DNA of 19,392 bases from an uncultured Sutterella sp. (GCA_934255515.1 CAKQON010000027.1:1-19392); one strand, 5' to 3'; positions 8,486 through 16,619 are shown, counted from the first letter of the stretch. Translations and numbers: made by a program. Notes: a model not told the origin generated them from the letters alone.

Positions 8486-9179
8486 CGCGAATGAACCGGT
8501 TCTCTCGGCGGCGCACGTCGCCAAGGCTTACCGCGACGGCGCGGCGGCCGTGGCGGTATTGAAGAACGTCAACCTCGCCGTGATGCCGGGCGAAACCGTG
8601 GCGATTCTCGGCGCCTCAGGCTCCGGGAAGTCGACGCTCCTTCATATCCTGGGCGGTTTGGATGCTCTCGACGCGGGCGAAGTTTCGATCGCGGGCGAAA
8701 AGCTTTCCGGGCTCTCGGAGTCCGAACGCGGTCGCCTGAGAAACCGGCGCCTCGGCTTCGTCTATCAGTTCCACCACCTGCTTCCCGAGTTCACGGCGCT
8801 CGACAATGCGGCGATGCCGCTCTTCATCCGCCGGATGAACCGGACGGAAGCGCGCGCGAAGGCTAGAGCCTCGCTCGAAGCCGTGGGGCTCGGGCACAGG
8901 CTCGATCACCTTCCGTCGCAGCTCTCCGGGGGCGAACGTCAGCGTGTGGCCATTGCCCGTGCGCTCATTACGGAACCCGCCTGCATCCTTGCCGACGAAC
9001 CCACGGGGAATCTGGATGAGGAAACGGCCGAACAGGTTTTTGAGTCGCTTCTGAAGCTCGCGCACGAAAAGGGCGCGGCGATCGTCATCGTCACGCACGA
9101 CCGCGATCTCGCGCGTCTTTGCGACCGCGTCGTAAAGCTCGCCGACGGCGCAATCGAACCGGTCGAAAAGAAGTTCTAA
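8478..9179 (+). CDS. lolD: Lipoprotein-releasing ABC transporter ATP-binding protein LolD
   Basis: The 233-residue ATPase that powers lipoprotein release with LolC. The ATG at 8478 is chosen over an upstream in-frame start because GGAGG lies at 8463-8467 and the N-terminus then matches the family; it overlaps the end of lolC by 8 bases. Walker A is GASGSGKST (45-53). [16 protein letters not shown] (95-110) is the Q-loop region with the LLPEF segment usual in LolD. The ABC signature is LSGGERQR (149-156). Walker B is CILADEP (169-175) with catalytic Glu174, and the switch His is 207. All motifs are intact. It acts on the cytoplasmic face of the inner membrane. Confidence 0.96.
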   Translation: MNNANEPVLSAAHVAKAYRDGAAAVAVLKNVNLAVMPGETVAILGASGSGKSTLLHILGGLDALDAGEVSIAGEKLSGLSESERGRLRNRRLGFVYQFHHLLPEFTALDNAAMPLFIRRMNRTEARAKARASLEAVGLGHRLDHLPSQLSGGERQRVAIARALITEPACILADEPTGNLDEETAEQVFESLLKLAHEKGAAIVIVTHDRDLARLCDRVVKLADGAIEPVEKKF

Positions 9180-9193
9180 AGCGTGAGGCTGCC

Positions 9194-10051
9194 ATGGGCT
9201 TCATCGATACGCACTCGCACCTCTGGGTTCCGAGGCTGAGGGAGCGCCTCCCGGAACTCCTTTCCGACGCCCGGCGCGCCGGCGTTGAAAACATGCTCCT
9301 CTGCGCCGGCGGGCCCTCGAACTGGGATCTCACCCGCGAGGTTGCCTGCGAAGCAGGGCTGGGCTACCTGCTCGGCATCCATCCGCTTGCGCTCGACGAA
9401 GTGGGCGAGGGAACGCTCGAAAAACTACGCGACGAGGTGGCGAAGCGGATGACGGATCCCCACTTCATCGGCATCGGCGAAGTGGGCTTGGACGGCTTTG
9501 TGCCCGGGATCGATCAGGCGCTCGCAAAGGAAGTCTTCCTCGCGGAACTCCGGATAGCCCGGGATTTTTCGCTGCCGCTCTCGATTCACGTGAGAAGAAG
9601 CGGGTCGCAGACGATGGGGGCGCTCAGGCGCCTGCCCCCTCCCGGAGGGGCCGTTCATGCCTTCAACGGCTCTGACGTTGAGCGGGACACTTTCCTTGGG
9701 TTCGCCCTGCGGCTCGGGTTCGGGGGCGCTGCCACTTATGCAGGGAGCAAGCGCATTCGCCGGCATCTCGCGGAACTCCCCGACGGGGCCTGGCTCCTTG
9801 AAACCGATGCGCCCGACATGCCGGGATCGAAGCGGCGCGACGCGCATGAGAAGGAAGGCTTGTCTCTCGCCACAGAACCCGCGGACATTCTCGAAGCCGC
9901 AAAGGCTGCCGCCCAACTCAGGGGCATCACAGTCGGGGAAGCTGCGAAGGTTTCGCGCGACGCCGCTATTGCGGCCTTCCCGCGGCTTCCCGGACTTCTT
10001 GCTTTGCCCGATGCGTTCGCAAAGAGATTCGGCTCCTCTCAATTAGACTAA
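9194..10051 (+). CDS. TatD-family metal-dependent hydrolase / DNase
   Basis: A 285-residue TIM-barrel hydrolase. The ATG at 9194 is preferred because it gives the canonical DTHSHLW start, and a GTGAGG lies 8 bases before it. Predicted metal ligands and catalytic residues are all present: His7 and His9 (DTHSH), Glu96 (GEVGLD), His132 (SIHVRRS), His155 (VHAFNGS) and Asp205 (ETDAPDMPG). TatD enzymes are magnesium-dependent 3'-5' exonucleases implicated in DNA repair; several family members have uncertain substrates. The gene begins 14 bases after the lolD stop, and lolC-lolD-tatD is a common order in Burkholderiales. Which TatD paralogue this is cannot be decided from the window. Confidence 0.9.
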   Translation: MGFIDTHSHLWVPRLRERLPELLSDARRAGVENMLLCAGGPSNWDLTREVACEAGLGYLLGIHPLALDEVGEGTLEKLRDEVAKRMTDPHFIGIGEVGLDGFVPGIDQALAKEVFLAELRIARDFSLPLSIHVRRSGSQTMGALRRLPPPGGAVHAFNGSDVERDTFLGFALRLGFGGAATYAGSKRIRRHLAELPDGAWLLETDAPDMPGSKRRDAHEKEGLSLATEPADILEAAKAAAQLRGITVGEAAKVSRDAAIAAFPRLPGLLALPDAFAKRFGSSQLD

Positions 10052-10208
10052 GGCGATTCTTGAGGGCATTCAGCCCAGCCGGCGGCATGCCCGACGTAAA
10101 CTAATTGAATTGCATTAATTGCACATACCCCTGAGGAGCGCGCTTCTTTGACGGCGCGACTCCGATCCCCGGCCAGGATTCACTTTCGGCCCCATGAGGA
10201 GATTTCCC

Positions 10209-10775
10209 GTGACAGAAGCAAATATGGACCGCGTTCTCGTCGGCGTTTTCGGCCTTGACCGTCCCGGCATCGTATCCGCAGTGTCCTCCGTGATTACGCG
10301 CCACGGCGCAAACCTCGAGCAGGTGAGTCAGGTTACCCTTCACGGGCAGTTCGCCCTGATGTGCGTGGTGCAGAAGCCCGTCGACCTCGACAAGTCCGTG
10401 ATTGAGAACGATCTGAACGAAGAGATCCGCCGCCGCAAGCTTAAGCAGGCCGTGCTCGTCCTCGACTTCGTGGAGCCCACGGAAAACCTCGAAGGCGAAC
10501 CCTATGTGATCAGCATCTGGGGGCCGGACAGAAACGACATCATTACGACGTTCTCCCGCATTCTCGCCGAACAGAAGATCAACATTGAGAGCCTGCGCGC
10601 CTTCCCGATCGAGGCCGGCATGTCGCTTCAGGTCTTTGAAGCTCAGATTCCGCTCGAGGTCGACCGCCGGGCGCTTCACCGCACGCTCATCGACCGTGCG
10701 GGCGCGATGGGGCTTCGCTGCAACCTCCAGCACCGCGATATTTTCGAAGCCATTCACCGCGTGAAGGTGGACTGA
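10209..10775 (+). CDS. Protein with two ACT domains (GcvR / UPF0237-like)
   Basis: A 188-residue protein of two tandem ACT domains. The first is at about 6-55 (RVLVGVFGLDRPGIVSAVSS), the second at about 95-145 (YVISIWGPDRNDIITTFS). Each has the D-R-x-x-I/G turn typical of small-molecule-binding ACT folds. ACT domains usually sense amino acids. I chose GTG 10209 because GAGGAG (10196-10201) lies 7 bases before it; the ATG at 10194 overlaps that ribosome-binding site. It is followed after 45 bases by a UPF0210 gene. In many bacteria and some archaea a single-ACT UPF0237 protein is paired with UPF0210. Here the partner is a two-domain protein, resembling the architecture of E. coli GcvR. The ligand is unknown. 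Confidence 0.85.
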   Translation: MTEANMDRVLVGVFGLDRPGIVSAVSSVITRHGANLEQVSQVTLHGQFALMCVVQKPVDLDKSVIENDLNEEIRRRKLKQAVLVLDFVEPTENLEGEPYVISIWGPDRNDIITTFSRILAEQKINIESLRAFPIEAGMSLQVFEAQIPLEVDRRALHRTLIDRAGAMGLRCNLQHRDIFEAIHRVKVD

Positions 10776-10820
10776 TCTGCCTCTCGATCCAACATACCTG
10801 AATTCTTAGGAAACCAAAAA

Positions 10821-12194
10821 ATGCTGACAGACCGCGAGGTACTTTCCACCATCAACATGCTCCGCTCGGAGCATCTCGACGTGCGCACCGTCACGATGGG
10901 TATCAACCTCTTCGACTGTGTTTCGTCCGACTTCGACAGCTTTGCCTACAAGGTCCGCGCCAAGATTTCGCGCTATGCCTCGAAGCTCGTTGAAACCTGC
11001 GATCTCGTGGGCGACCGCTACGGGATACCCGTCGTCAATAAGCGCATTTCCGTCTCGCCCATCGGGACCGTGGGCGCCGCGTTCTCCCGCGACGAAATGG
11101 TTGCCGCCTGCCGCGTGCTCGACGAGGCCGCGAAGGAAGTGGGCGTCGACTTCATCGGCGGCTTCGGCGCCCTCGTTGAAAAGGGCATGACCCCGGGCGA
11201 AAAGAACCTGATCGATGCGCTCCCCGAGGCGCTCGCAACCACGGACCGCATCTGCTCCTCGATCAATGTGGGGTCGACCAAGGCCGGCATCAACATGGAT
11301 GCCGTTCGCCTCATGGGCGAACGCATTCTCGACGTGGCGCATGCGACGAAGGACCGCGACGCGATCGGTTGCGCAAAGCTCGTTGTCTTCTGCAATATTC
11401 CGCAGGACGTCCCCTTCATGGCTGGCGCTTATCTCGGCGTCGGCGAACCCGACGTCGTGATCGACGTGGGCGTTTCGGGCCCGGGCGTCGTCAAGAAGGC
11501 GCTTGACCGCGCCGTGAAGGCAAAGGGCGAGTACCTCACGATCACGGACGCCGCGGAAGTCATCAAGCACACCGCCTACAAGGTGACGCGCGTGGGCGAA
11601 ATTATCGGCAACGAAGTCGCCAGGCGCCTGAACCTCCCCTTCGGCGTCGCAGACCTCTCGCTTGCTCCCACGCCGGCCGTGGGCGACAGCGTGGGCGAAA
11701 TCTTCCAGTCGCTCGGCCTCTCCTCCATCGGCGCTCCCGGCACGACCGCGATTCTCGCGATGCTGAACGACCAGGTGAAGAAGGGCGGCGTGTTTGCCTC
11801 CTCGCACGTGGGCGGGCTCTCAGGCGCCTTCATTCCGGTCTCGGAAGACAGCGCCATTGAGGCGGCTGCACGCTCGGGCGCCCTGACGCTTGAAAAGCTC
11901 GAAGCCATGACCTCCGTCTGCTCCGTGGGTCTCGACATGATCGCGATTCCGGGTGATACGCCGGCTTCGACCATCTCGGGCATGATCGCCGACGAAGCGG
12001 CGATCGGCATGATCAACGGCAAGACTACGGCGGTCCGCGTGATTCCGGTTCCGGGAAAGACCGTGGGCGACGTTGCGGTCTTCGGCGGCCTCCTGGGTGA
12101 AGCGAGCATCATCCGCGTGCCGGGGGGCGACGCTTCCGGCTTCGTGAAGCTGGGCGGCCGCATCCCCGCTCCGATTCACAGCCTGAGGAACTAA
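10821..12194 (+). CDS. UPF0210 / DUF711 (PFL-like fold) protein
   Basis: A 457-residue protein with the family-typical N-terminus [20 protein letters not shown], then [11 protein letters not shown] and [14 protein letters not shown], later [20 protein letters not shown] and [14 protein letters not shown]. The family adopts a pyruvate-formate-lyase-like barrel in solved structures but has no confirmed reaction. No glycine-radical motif was noticed, so 'PFL' should be read as fold only. AGGA (10808-10811) lies 9 bases before the ATG. It forms a two-gene unit with the ACT protein upstream and is closed by a strong terminator. The length agrees with the family and no defects are visible. Confidence 0.92.
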   Translation: MLTDREVLSTINMLRSEHLDVRTVTMGINLFDCVSSDFDSFAYKVRAKISRYASKLVETCDLVGDRYGIPVVNKRISVSPIGTVGAAFSRDEMVAACRVLDEAAKEVGVDFIGGFGALVEKGMTPGEKNLIDALPEALATTDRICSSINVGSTKAGINMDAVRLMGERILDVAHATKDRDAIGCAKLVVFCNIPQDVPFMAGAYLGVGEPDVVIDVGVSGPGVVKKALDRAVKAKGEYLTITDAAEVIKHTAYKVTRVGEIIGNEVARRLNLPFGVADLSLAPTPAVGDSVGEIFQSLGLSSIGAPGTTAILAMLNDQVKKGGVFASSHVGGLSGAFIPVSEDSAIEAAARSGALTLEKLEAMTSVCSVGLDMIAIPGDTPASTISGMIADEAAIGMINGKTTAVRVIPVPGKTVGDVAVFGGLLGEASIIRVPGGDASGFVKLGGRIPAPIHSLRN

Positions 12195-12217
12195 GTTCCC
12201 TTTCTGCGTGTTTTTTT

Positions 12218-12253
12218 AGCCCCGGGCGCTTCGGCGTACCGGGGCTTTGTTTT
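12218..12253 (+). terminator. Rho-independent terminator with UUCG loop
   Basis: AGCCCCGG (12218-12225) pairs with CCGGGGCT (12239-12246). The inside folds further as CGC-TTCG-GCG, a stable tetraloop, and TTGTTTT follows. A run of seven T also precedes the stem. It ends the ACT/UPF0210 transcript. Confidence 0.9.
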
Positions 12254-12269
12254 CAATGAAATGTATTAC

Positions 12270-12282
12270 GTTATCAAATAAC
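12270..12282. promoter_or_regulatory. Short palindrome upstream of the autotransporter
   Basis: GTTAT-CAA-ATAAC is a 5-bp inverted repeat in the AT-rich stretch (12250-12320) between the UPF0210 terminator and the autotransporter. The promoter for the autotransporter should lie here; TTGTTT (12247-12252) is a possible -35, but no good -10 was found at proper spacing. The palindrome may be a regulator site. Confidence 0.25.
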
Positions 12283-12404
12283 AAAAATACGGGAGGGTGA
12301 TTAGGGGTTAATACCACATATGAAATGTTTACGGATCAGCAAAATGCATCGTTCGTCTGCTTCGTCCAGAGCGAAGCGCCAACTGACCACGATGACTAAG
12401 ATCC

Positions 12405-15071
12405 ATGACGAACGCTCAGACACGAACGCTCGCCCGGATGGCAATGAGCGCCCCCTCGCGAGCCACCGCGGCCACAAATTTGCCTTCACTCCTTGCTGCC
12501 GAAGGGGCGGGGGACCTGAAGGATCAGCAATCCTCTCCTTCACGCAGCTTCCGATTTTGGCTCAGGCCGCTAGCAGCGGCATGCTTCAGCATCGCAATGC
12601 TTCCTCTATCTGGGGTTCAGGCTGACACCACGGAGGATGAATGGACTTCAGAACGGCTTGTCGCCGGAGAGGAGGTCTGGGGACCAGGGGATCTCTTTGA
12701 GCTCAATCGGCTCGAAATCGCTTCGAGCGGGAATCTCAGGATTGAGGAGAGTTCTGGAAGCATCGGCGAAATTGCTGTTGCAGGAGGAGCGCTGACGTTG
12801 GGTGAATGGGCGTACAGCTTTGCGGGGAGCACGGAGATTTCCGACCGAGGCCGCCTTCGGCTCGAAGGTCAGTCTCAGATGGAAATTGAGAACCTCAGCC
12901 TCAGTGAGGGCGTACTGGAACTCAGGGAGAATTCAGAGATCAATGGCATTCGAGGCGAAGACGGCTCAACCGGAGGTGTGATTCACCTTGGCGAGGCAGG
13001 AAGGATTTCCGTGGAAGGAAATTCGATGATCAATATGGGCATGGTTCGGTCGGAAGGCGGCGCGATCGAGATTCGGGCGACGCCATGGATCGAGGAAGGC
13101 TTTGATTCTGATACCGGCGAGTCTATCGAGACCGTCTATCAGGGCGGTCTCTTCAATGCAGAAGTCTTTCACGCCGCGAAGGGGACGACCCGGGTAATTC
13201 TCGGGGGCGGCGACATTCCGGATAACCTGGAAGCTTCCGTTTTCGGCTCCGCCCGCTTTCGCGTGGGGGACCTTCTGATTGATCCGGATGCGGCGATGAG
13301 AATCGAGCTCCTCAAGGGCGGCCGGTTCATCGTCGGACCGAATGAGTGGAGCAATGCGGATCAGCTTGCCCATACCGCGCATCCTGATGCCGGAACGCTC
13401 GTCATTGGGACAGATTTTCTCCTTGCCGGCAACGTCGCCATTCAGGTGGGTGAAGTCGATGAAGGGCGAGCCGGCAGCCTGAGCCAGAACCTTCTCGTCG
13501 CCCGCGACGGCGTCATTGAGCTCGACGGCCCGAACGCAAAACTGACTACTGGCGAAGGGACCTGGACCCACTTTGAGCTGGGCTCGATTCTCTGGATTTT
13601 CCCCGAAGCCGTGCCAGAGGTGCCGAATGAGGCGCCTGAAGAAAAACCGGACGATCCGGCTGGCGACGGTTCCGCTAGCGTTCCAGATGGGAATGATGCG
13701 GAAGAAACCCCGCGCGAACCCCTGATCGCGGACCGCGACGCGGTGGAGAGCCTCGACTTTTCGAAAGGCAAGGTGACGGGGCTCGAAAATCTCACGGTGT
13801 ATGTGGGGACTAAAGCGGAAACGGGAGACCTCTATTACGGCGCCGACGGGAAGCTCCATATTCTCATTCAGCCGCCCGCCTTCGAAGGTCCGCTCGCAAA
13901 CCTCACTCAGGCCGTGTGGCTGAAGAGAAAGGACGTTTTCACGCCCCAGTATTTCCGAAAGCTCTTTCTCTATACGGAACCTGAGGCAACGGCTGCGAAC
14001 CTCGTGCGCGTTGCCGGCTCCACGGCGGCGATCGGCACCCGCGAGCGGATGACGGCCGACATGACGATGCTTTCGGGGAACCTTTCCGATGTTGTTCGAA
14101 CGCTTGAACTCGCAGGGCGCGTGCCGGTGCCCGTGGAAGAGGATTCCATTCTGCGGAAGATTCCGGAGGTGATGACTTCAATCCCCGTCATGGTGGACGC
14201 GTCGGGAGGAAGAAGCCGGACGTCAGTTCCGATTCCGGACCTTGGGCTCAACCAGACAGTGACGAGCGACGACACAACCATTCGCGGCGCTTTTGTTCTC
14301 GGGAAAGGTGATATCCGATTCGGGCTCTACGGCGCCTTTACAGAGTCGGACTTTAATCACCATGCGGAAGAGACCAGGCTTCCGCTCACCGGTTCTTCCG
14401 AACGCGCGCTCGTTTCGCTCTTTGCGTACGTGCCGGTTGAGGAAAAGCGGGTGACGATGGATCTCACCTGGTCCGAGGCCGCTGACAAGGTGCGTGTGCC
14501 GTCTGCGGGTGAATTTCTGCATGCGGAGGGCGTAAAGCGCTCGCTCTGGAGCTTCGGCCTCATGACGGAATGCCCGCTTTTTGGGGATTTGGGGAGCACC
14601 CGCGTTGACTGGACGGTGACGGGACTATCCGGAGCGCGAGTCTGGAAATGGGGCGATGCGGAGGCACTTTGGCAGGCGGAATCGGGAGATGTTCTCAAAA
14701 CCCGGGAGTCGGGCGGTTATGCCGTGTCTGCGACCCTGGGAGGCCGCATTGCGGGCGGCATCAACTTTGCGGCTAAAGGCATCTTTGAAGAGTGGCTGCC
14801 GCGGCGAATCGACGGGTCGCTCAACGCTGCGGTGCATGGGCTGACTTCCGATTCGGCTTCGATGACGGTGACCGTGCCGGGAATTGAAGGGGCCAGAGGG
14901 GCGCTTGCGGTGGCGGACCTGCCGAAATTCCAGATGTCGGCCGATGCGAAGCTCGGAATCCAGTTTCCGCAAACGCGGATTGAGCTGACCGGATCTGTCA
15001 TGAAGGCGGGGTCGAGGCATCGTGCGCACTCTGTGGGCGCCCGGCTTTCGTGGGTCTTCAATGAGGTTTGA
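12405..15071 (+). CDS. Autotransporter (type Va-like) with C-terminal outer-membrane barrel
   Basis: Up to 888 residues. A long N-terminal stretch (1-47) precedes a signal-peptide core at about 51-70 (FWLRPLAAACFSIAMLPLSG) with likely cleavage after VQA-73. The passenger (about 74-395) is rich in short G/E/L repeats such as GGALTLGE and GVLELRENSEI, consistent with a beta-helix. A Pro/Glu/Asp-rich linker follows at about 396-440, and a beta-barrel occupies roughly 610-888. The barrel would insert in the outer membrane and display the passenger, perhaps for adhesion. No protease triad was recognised. The start is uncertain: ATG codons at 12405, 12438 and 12444 all lack a strong ribosome-binding site. 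Oddly, the protein ends SWVFNEV rather than on the aromatic residue usual for barrels. The passenger has no recognisable relative that I can name. Confidence 0.8.
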   Translation: MTNAQTRTLARMAMSAPSRATAATNLPSLLAAEGAGDLKDQQSSPSRSFRFWLRPLAAACFSIAMLPLSGVQADTTEDEWTSERLVAGEEVWGPGDLFELNRLEIASSGNLRIEESSGSIGEIAVAGGALTLGEWAYSFAGSTEISDRGRLRLEGQSQMEIENLSLSEGVLELRENSEINGIRGEDGSTGGVIHLGEAGRISVEGNSMINMGMVRSEGGAIEIRATPWIEEGFDSDTGESIETVYQGGLFNAEVFHAAKGTTRVILGGGDIPDNLEASVFGSARFRVGDLLIDPDAAMRIELLKGGRFIVGPNEWSNADQLAHTAHPDAGTLVIGTDFLLAGNVAIQVGEVDEGRAGSLSQNLLVARDGVIELDGPNAKLTTGEGTWTHFELGSILWIFPEAVPEVPNEAPEEKPDDPAGDGSASVPDGNDAEETPREPLIADRDAVESLDFSKGKVTGLENLTVYVGTKAETGDLYYGADGKLHILIQPPAFEGPLANLTQAVWLKRKDVFTPQYFRKLFLYTEPEATAANLVRVAGSTAAIGTRERMTADMTMLSGNLSDVVRTLELAGRVPVPVEEDSILRKIPEVMTSIPVMVDASGGRSRTSVPIPDLGLNQTVTSDDTTIRGAFVLGKGDIRFGLYGAFTESDFNHHAEETRLPLTGSSERALVSLFAYVPVEEKRVTMDLTWSEAADKVRVPSAGEFLHAEGVKRSLWSFGLMTECPLFGDLGSTRVDWTVTGLSGARVWKWGDAEALWQAESGDVLKTRESGGYAVSATLGGRIAGGINFAAKGIFEEWLPRRIDGSLNAAVHGLTSDSASMTVTVPGIEGARGALAVADLPKFQMSADAKLGIQFPQTRIELTGSVMKAGSRHRAHSVGARLSWVFNEV

Positions 15072-15330
15072 GGGCTCCTGTATGCCGTTCCGAGCGCGGG
15101 GGAAGGTCTGTTTTCAGATGCGAATGAAAGGCTAGCGACCTGCGTCGTTTGGGGCTAAGGGTAAACACTATAAAGCCGTAGCATTGATGCAACAAGGTCA
15201 ATTTATGAGTATTTTCCCTACGCATTCATTATTGTGACTAATTAAAGTTGATAAGACTGATTTCACAAGATCTATTAGCCGGGATTTTGCACGAATGGAC
15301 TAATTTGCGTCAGATGGTGACGCTTTATGA
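15072..15330. other. AT-rich gap with no gene seen
   Basis: From about 15165 to 15370 the DNA is clearly more AT-rich than its neighbours. No clear terminator for the autotransporter was found. AGCCGGGATTTTGCACGA (15276-15293) resembles the GCCGGGATTTTT-type ends of some IS1380-family elements and may mark the left end of the broken element that follows; no matching right end was seen in the window. Confidence 0.35.
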
Positions 15331-15729
15331 TTTTGTATTCCAACCTTTGATCTTAGAAAGTCCAAACATGATTCCGAGGCCATGCTCCTCCAGCGCCTTA
15401 TCGCTTTGTTCGTCGGCAAGGAAGATCTTAACGATCACGACAACTGGAAGGATCCGATTCTTCTTCAGGTGCCTGGCGTCAGCGAGCTTGCTTCCTCTTC
15501 GACGCTTTCCCGTATGGAAAGCCAGGTAACGGATGCGCTGCTGCATGAGATGAATGCATGCCTGCTTGAGATCTTCCTGCGCAAGGAAGATCCCGGCATG
15601 ATCTGGCTTGATGCCGACAGCACGCCCGTCCCCGTCGAGGGCTATCAGGAAGGCTCGGAATACAACGGCCACTATCGCTGCAACTGCTACCTGCCGCTTG
15701 TGATCTTTGCGAACGGTCTGCCGATTCAG
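15331..15729 (+). pseudogene. Truncated IS1380-family transposase
   Basis: The frame is open from 15331 (after TGA 15328-15330), with the first ATG at 15382. It contains GKEDLNDHDNWKDPIL, SSSTLSRMESQV, IWLDADSTPVPVEGYQEG and NGHYRCNCYLPLVIFANG. This is the ordered motif set of IS1380 DDE transposases: the 'DhD.lr.Dp' segment, 'TLSR.E', the first catalytic Asp in 'LD.D.T', then the 'G.Qe....g.Y....YLPL' block. Normal family members are over 400 residues. Here the N-terminal part is missing or degraded and everything after the YLPL block is absent, so the remaining catalytic residues are lost. It is a dead remnant. Sequence after about 15730 no longer fits the family. Confidence 0.75.
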
Positions 15730-15883
15730 GTAACGTTTGCCGGCGGCACTCTGACGCTGACGGGCAATGAAGCCTTTACGCTGAAAGAATATAAGGCGAT
15801 CCAAACTGCGCTGAGCGGAGCCACTGCTATCAAACGATCGTCTGAACAACTCGTTCAACGCCAACGTCCGCTACGCCTTCTAA
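15730..15883 (+). pseudogene. Possible autotransporter scrap fused to the IS1380 remnant
   Basis: In the transposase frame the sequence continues VTFAGGTLTLTGNEAFTLKE, which reads like an autotransporter beta-helix or linker segment. In the next frame, from 15815, it reads on to NDRLNNSFNANVRYAF and stops at TAA (15881-15883). A terminal ..N..VRYAF is the classic C-terminal signature of outer-membrane barrels. The two parts lie in different frames, and a TGA (15812-15814) blocks the second frame upstream, so a barrel-sized deletion between them is the simplest reading. The original frame-1 reading ends at TAG 15898-15900. The call rests on short motifs. Confidence 0.45.
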
Positions 15884-15911
15884 GGCTCTTTTCTGAATAG
15901 TCCTGACTTTC

Positions 15912-15944
15912 CTTCTCCTCCGTGATTCCCTCACGGAGGAGAAG
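15912..15944. terminator. Perfect 14-bp hairpin
   Basis: CTTCTCCTCCGTGA (15912-15925) and TCACGGAGGAGAAG (15931-15944) are exact inverted copies around TTCCC. It lies 28 bases past the RYAF stop and 110 bases before the next gene. Neither side carries a T-run of normal length, so termination is likely only as a strong stem or an mRNA-end structure, perhaps inherited from the lost autotransporter gene. Confidence 0.45.
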
Positions 15945-16054
15945 CGGAAGGCGCATATCTGAAGGGCTCGGAAACCAATCCAAAAGAGCGGTCCCGGGCC
16001 TTTCTTTTCTGCTTCTCATCTTTCCCTTCCAAATCAGTTGGAGGAAGCCTTCAA

Positions 16055-16474
16055 ATGCCTGCGCAAGTAAAGCGCTCGCCGCGCAAACGCCTGCCGAAGG
16101 CGCCGACGGTCACAAAGTCCGTGCCGTCGGTTGCTCCCGACATTGCGTACAACAGGATCCGTCCGCGAACTTTTGCGACAGATGAAAAGCGTGCTCAGGC
16201 ACTTGAACTCTTCCGTCACGGAATCGGCTACATCCGGGCATCCCGGATTCTTGACATGTCTCCCAATACCCTTCGGGACTGGAGGCGCGCCTTTCTGAAG
16301 GGCTCCTTCAAGGTGGGCCTCGCCGACAATCAGTCTCGCTATCCCAAGGCTATAAGGGAGCGCGTTATACGCCTGCGGCTTCAGGGCTATTCCTGGAGCG
16401 AGGTGACGAAGATGACGGGGATTTCATCTTCGACCATTCGCAAATGGCTTGAAGATCATACGAATTCAATGTGA
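16055..16474 (+). CDS. Small protein with two helix-turn-helix units, transposase OrfA-like
   Basis: A 139-residue basic protein. The ATG is well supported by GGAGGA (16040-16045), 9 bases upstream. The first 40 residues are Lys/Arg/Pro-rich. Two helix-turn-helix units follow: ALELFRHGIGYIRASRILDM then SPNTLRDWRRAF (about 50-82), and RVIRLRLQGYSWSEVTKMTG then ISSSTIRKWLEDH (about 106-137). This layout resembles the DNA-binding part of IS3/IS630-type transposases (OrfA or HTH_Tnp-like). No DDE catalytic partner follows; the next 140 bases are a repeat-like patch. It is either the remaining OrfA of a decayed insertion element or a solitary DNA-binding protein. The intact frame and good ribosome-binding site suggest it can be expressed. 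Confidence 0.7.
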   Translation: MPAQVKRSPRKRLPKAPTVTKSVPSVAPDIAYNRIRPRTFATDEKRAQALELFRHGIGYIRASRILDMSPNTLRDWRRAFLKGSFKVGLADNQSRYPKAIRERVIRLRLQGYSWSEVTKMTGISSSTIRKWLEDHTNSM

Positions 16475-16499
16475 CCGAAAGCTCAGATTCTCGTGGAGG

Positions 16500-16619
16500 A
16501 TCAGAAATAACAGCTTTTTTCTGCAGAAGACAGCTTCAAAGCGGTGTTTTCGTGCGGAATCAGCTTTTCTGAAGAAAGCAAGTCGCAGGAGCACCTCCGA
16601 CGCGGATGAAAAGTGCACC
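16500..16619 (-). repeat. Repeat-like patch, possibly an IS end remnant (copy B)
   Basis: On the minus strand GGTGCACTTTT (16619-16609) is followed by TCCGCG, then ATTCCGCACG (16560-16551) and a GCTTTGAAGC segment. These are the same motifs in the same order as in copy A at 126-250 on the plus strand. The distance between the first two motifs is 59 bases here and 70 there. TTCTGCAGAA (16519-16528) is a perfect palindrome inside it. It follows directly after the helix-turn-helix gene. Confidence 0.4.

Noticed and set aside
7316..8524. A 402-codon minus-strand frame opposite lolC
   Set aside because: Highly charged antisense translation with no domain; lolC on the other strand is certain.
10064..10092. 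GGGCAT/ATGCCC inverted repeat after the TatD gene as a terminator
   Set aside because: The stem is only 6 bp with a 17-base interior and no T-run follows, so it is too weak to call.
12320..12625. A 101-codon frame beginning MKCLRISKMHR before the autotransporter, considered as an extended signal peptide joined by frameshift
   Set aside because: It does not match the known extended-signal pattern, and the frame at 12405 already has its own complete signal core, so a frameshift is not needed.
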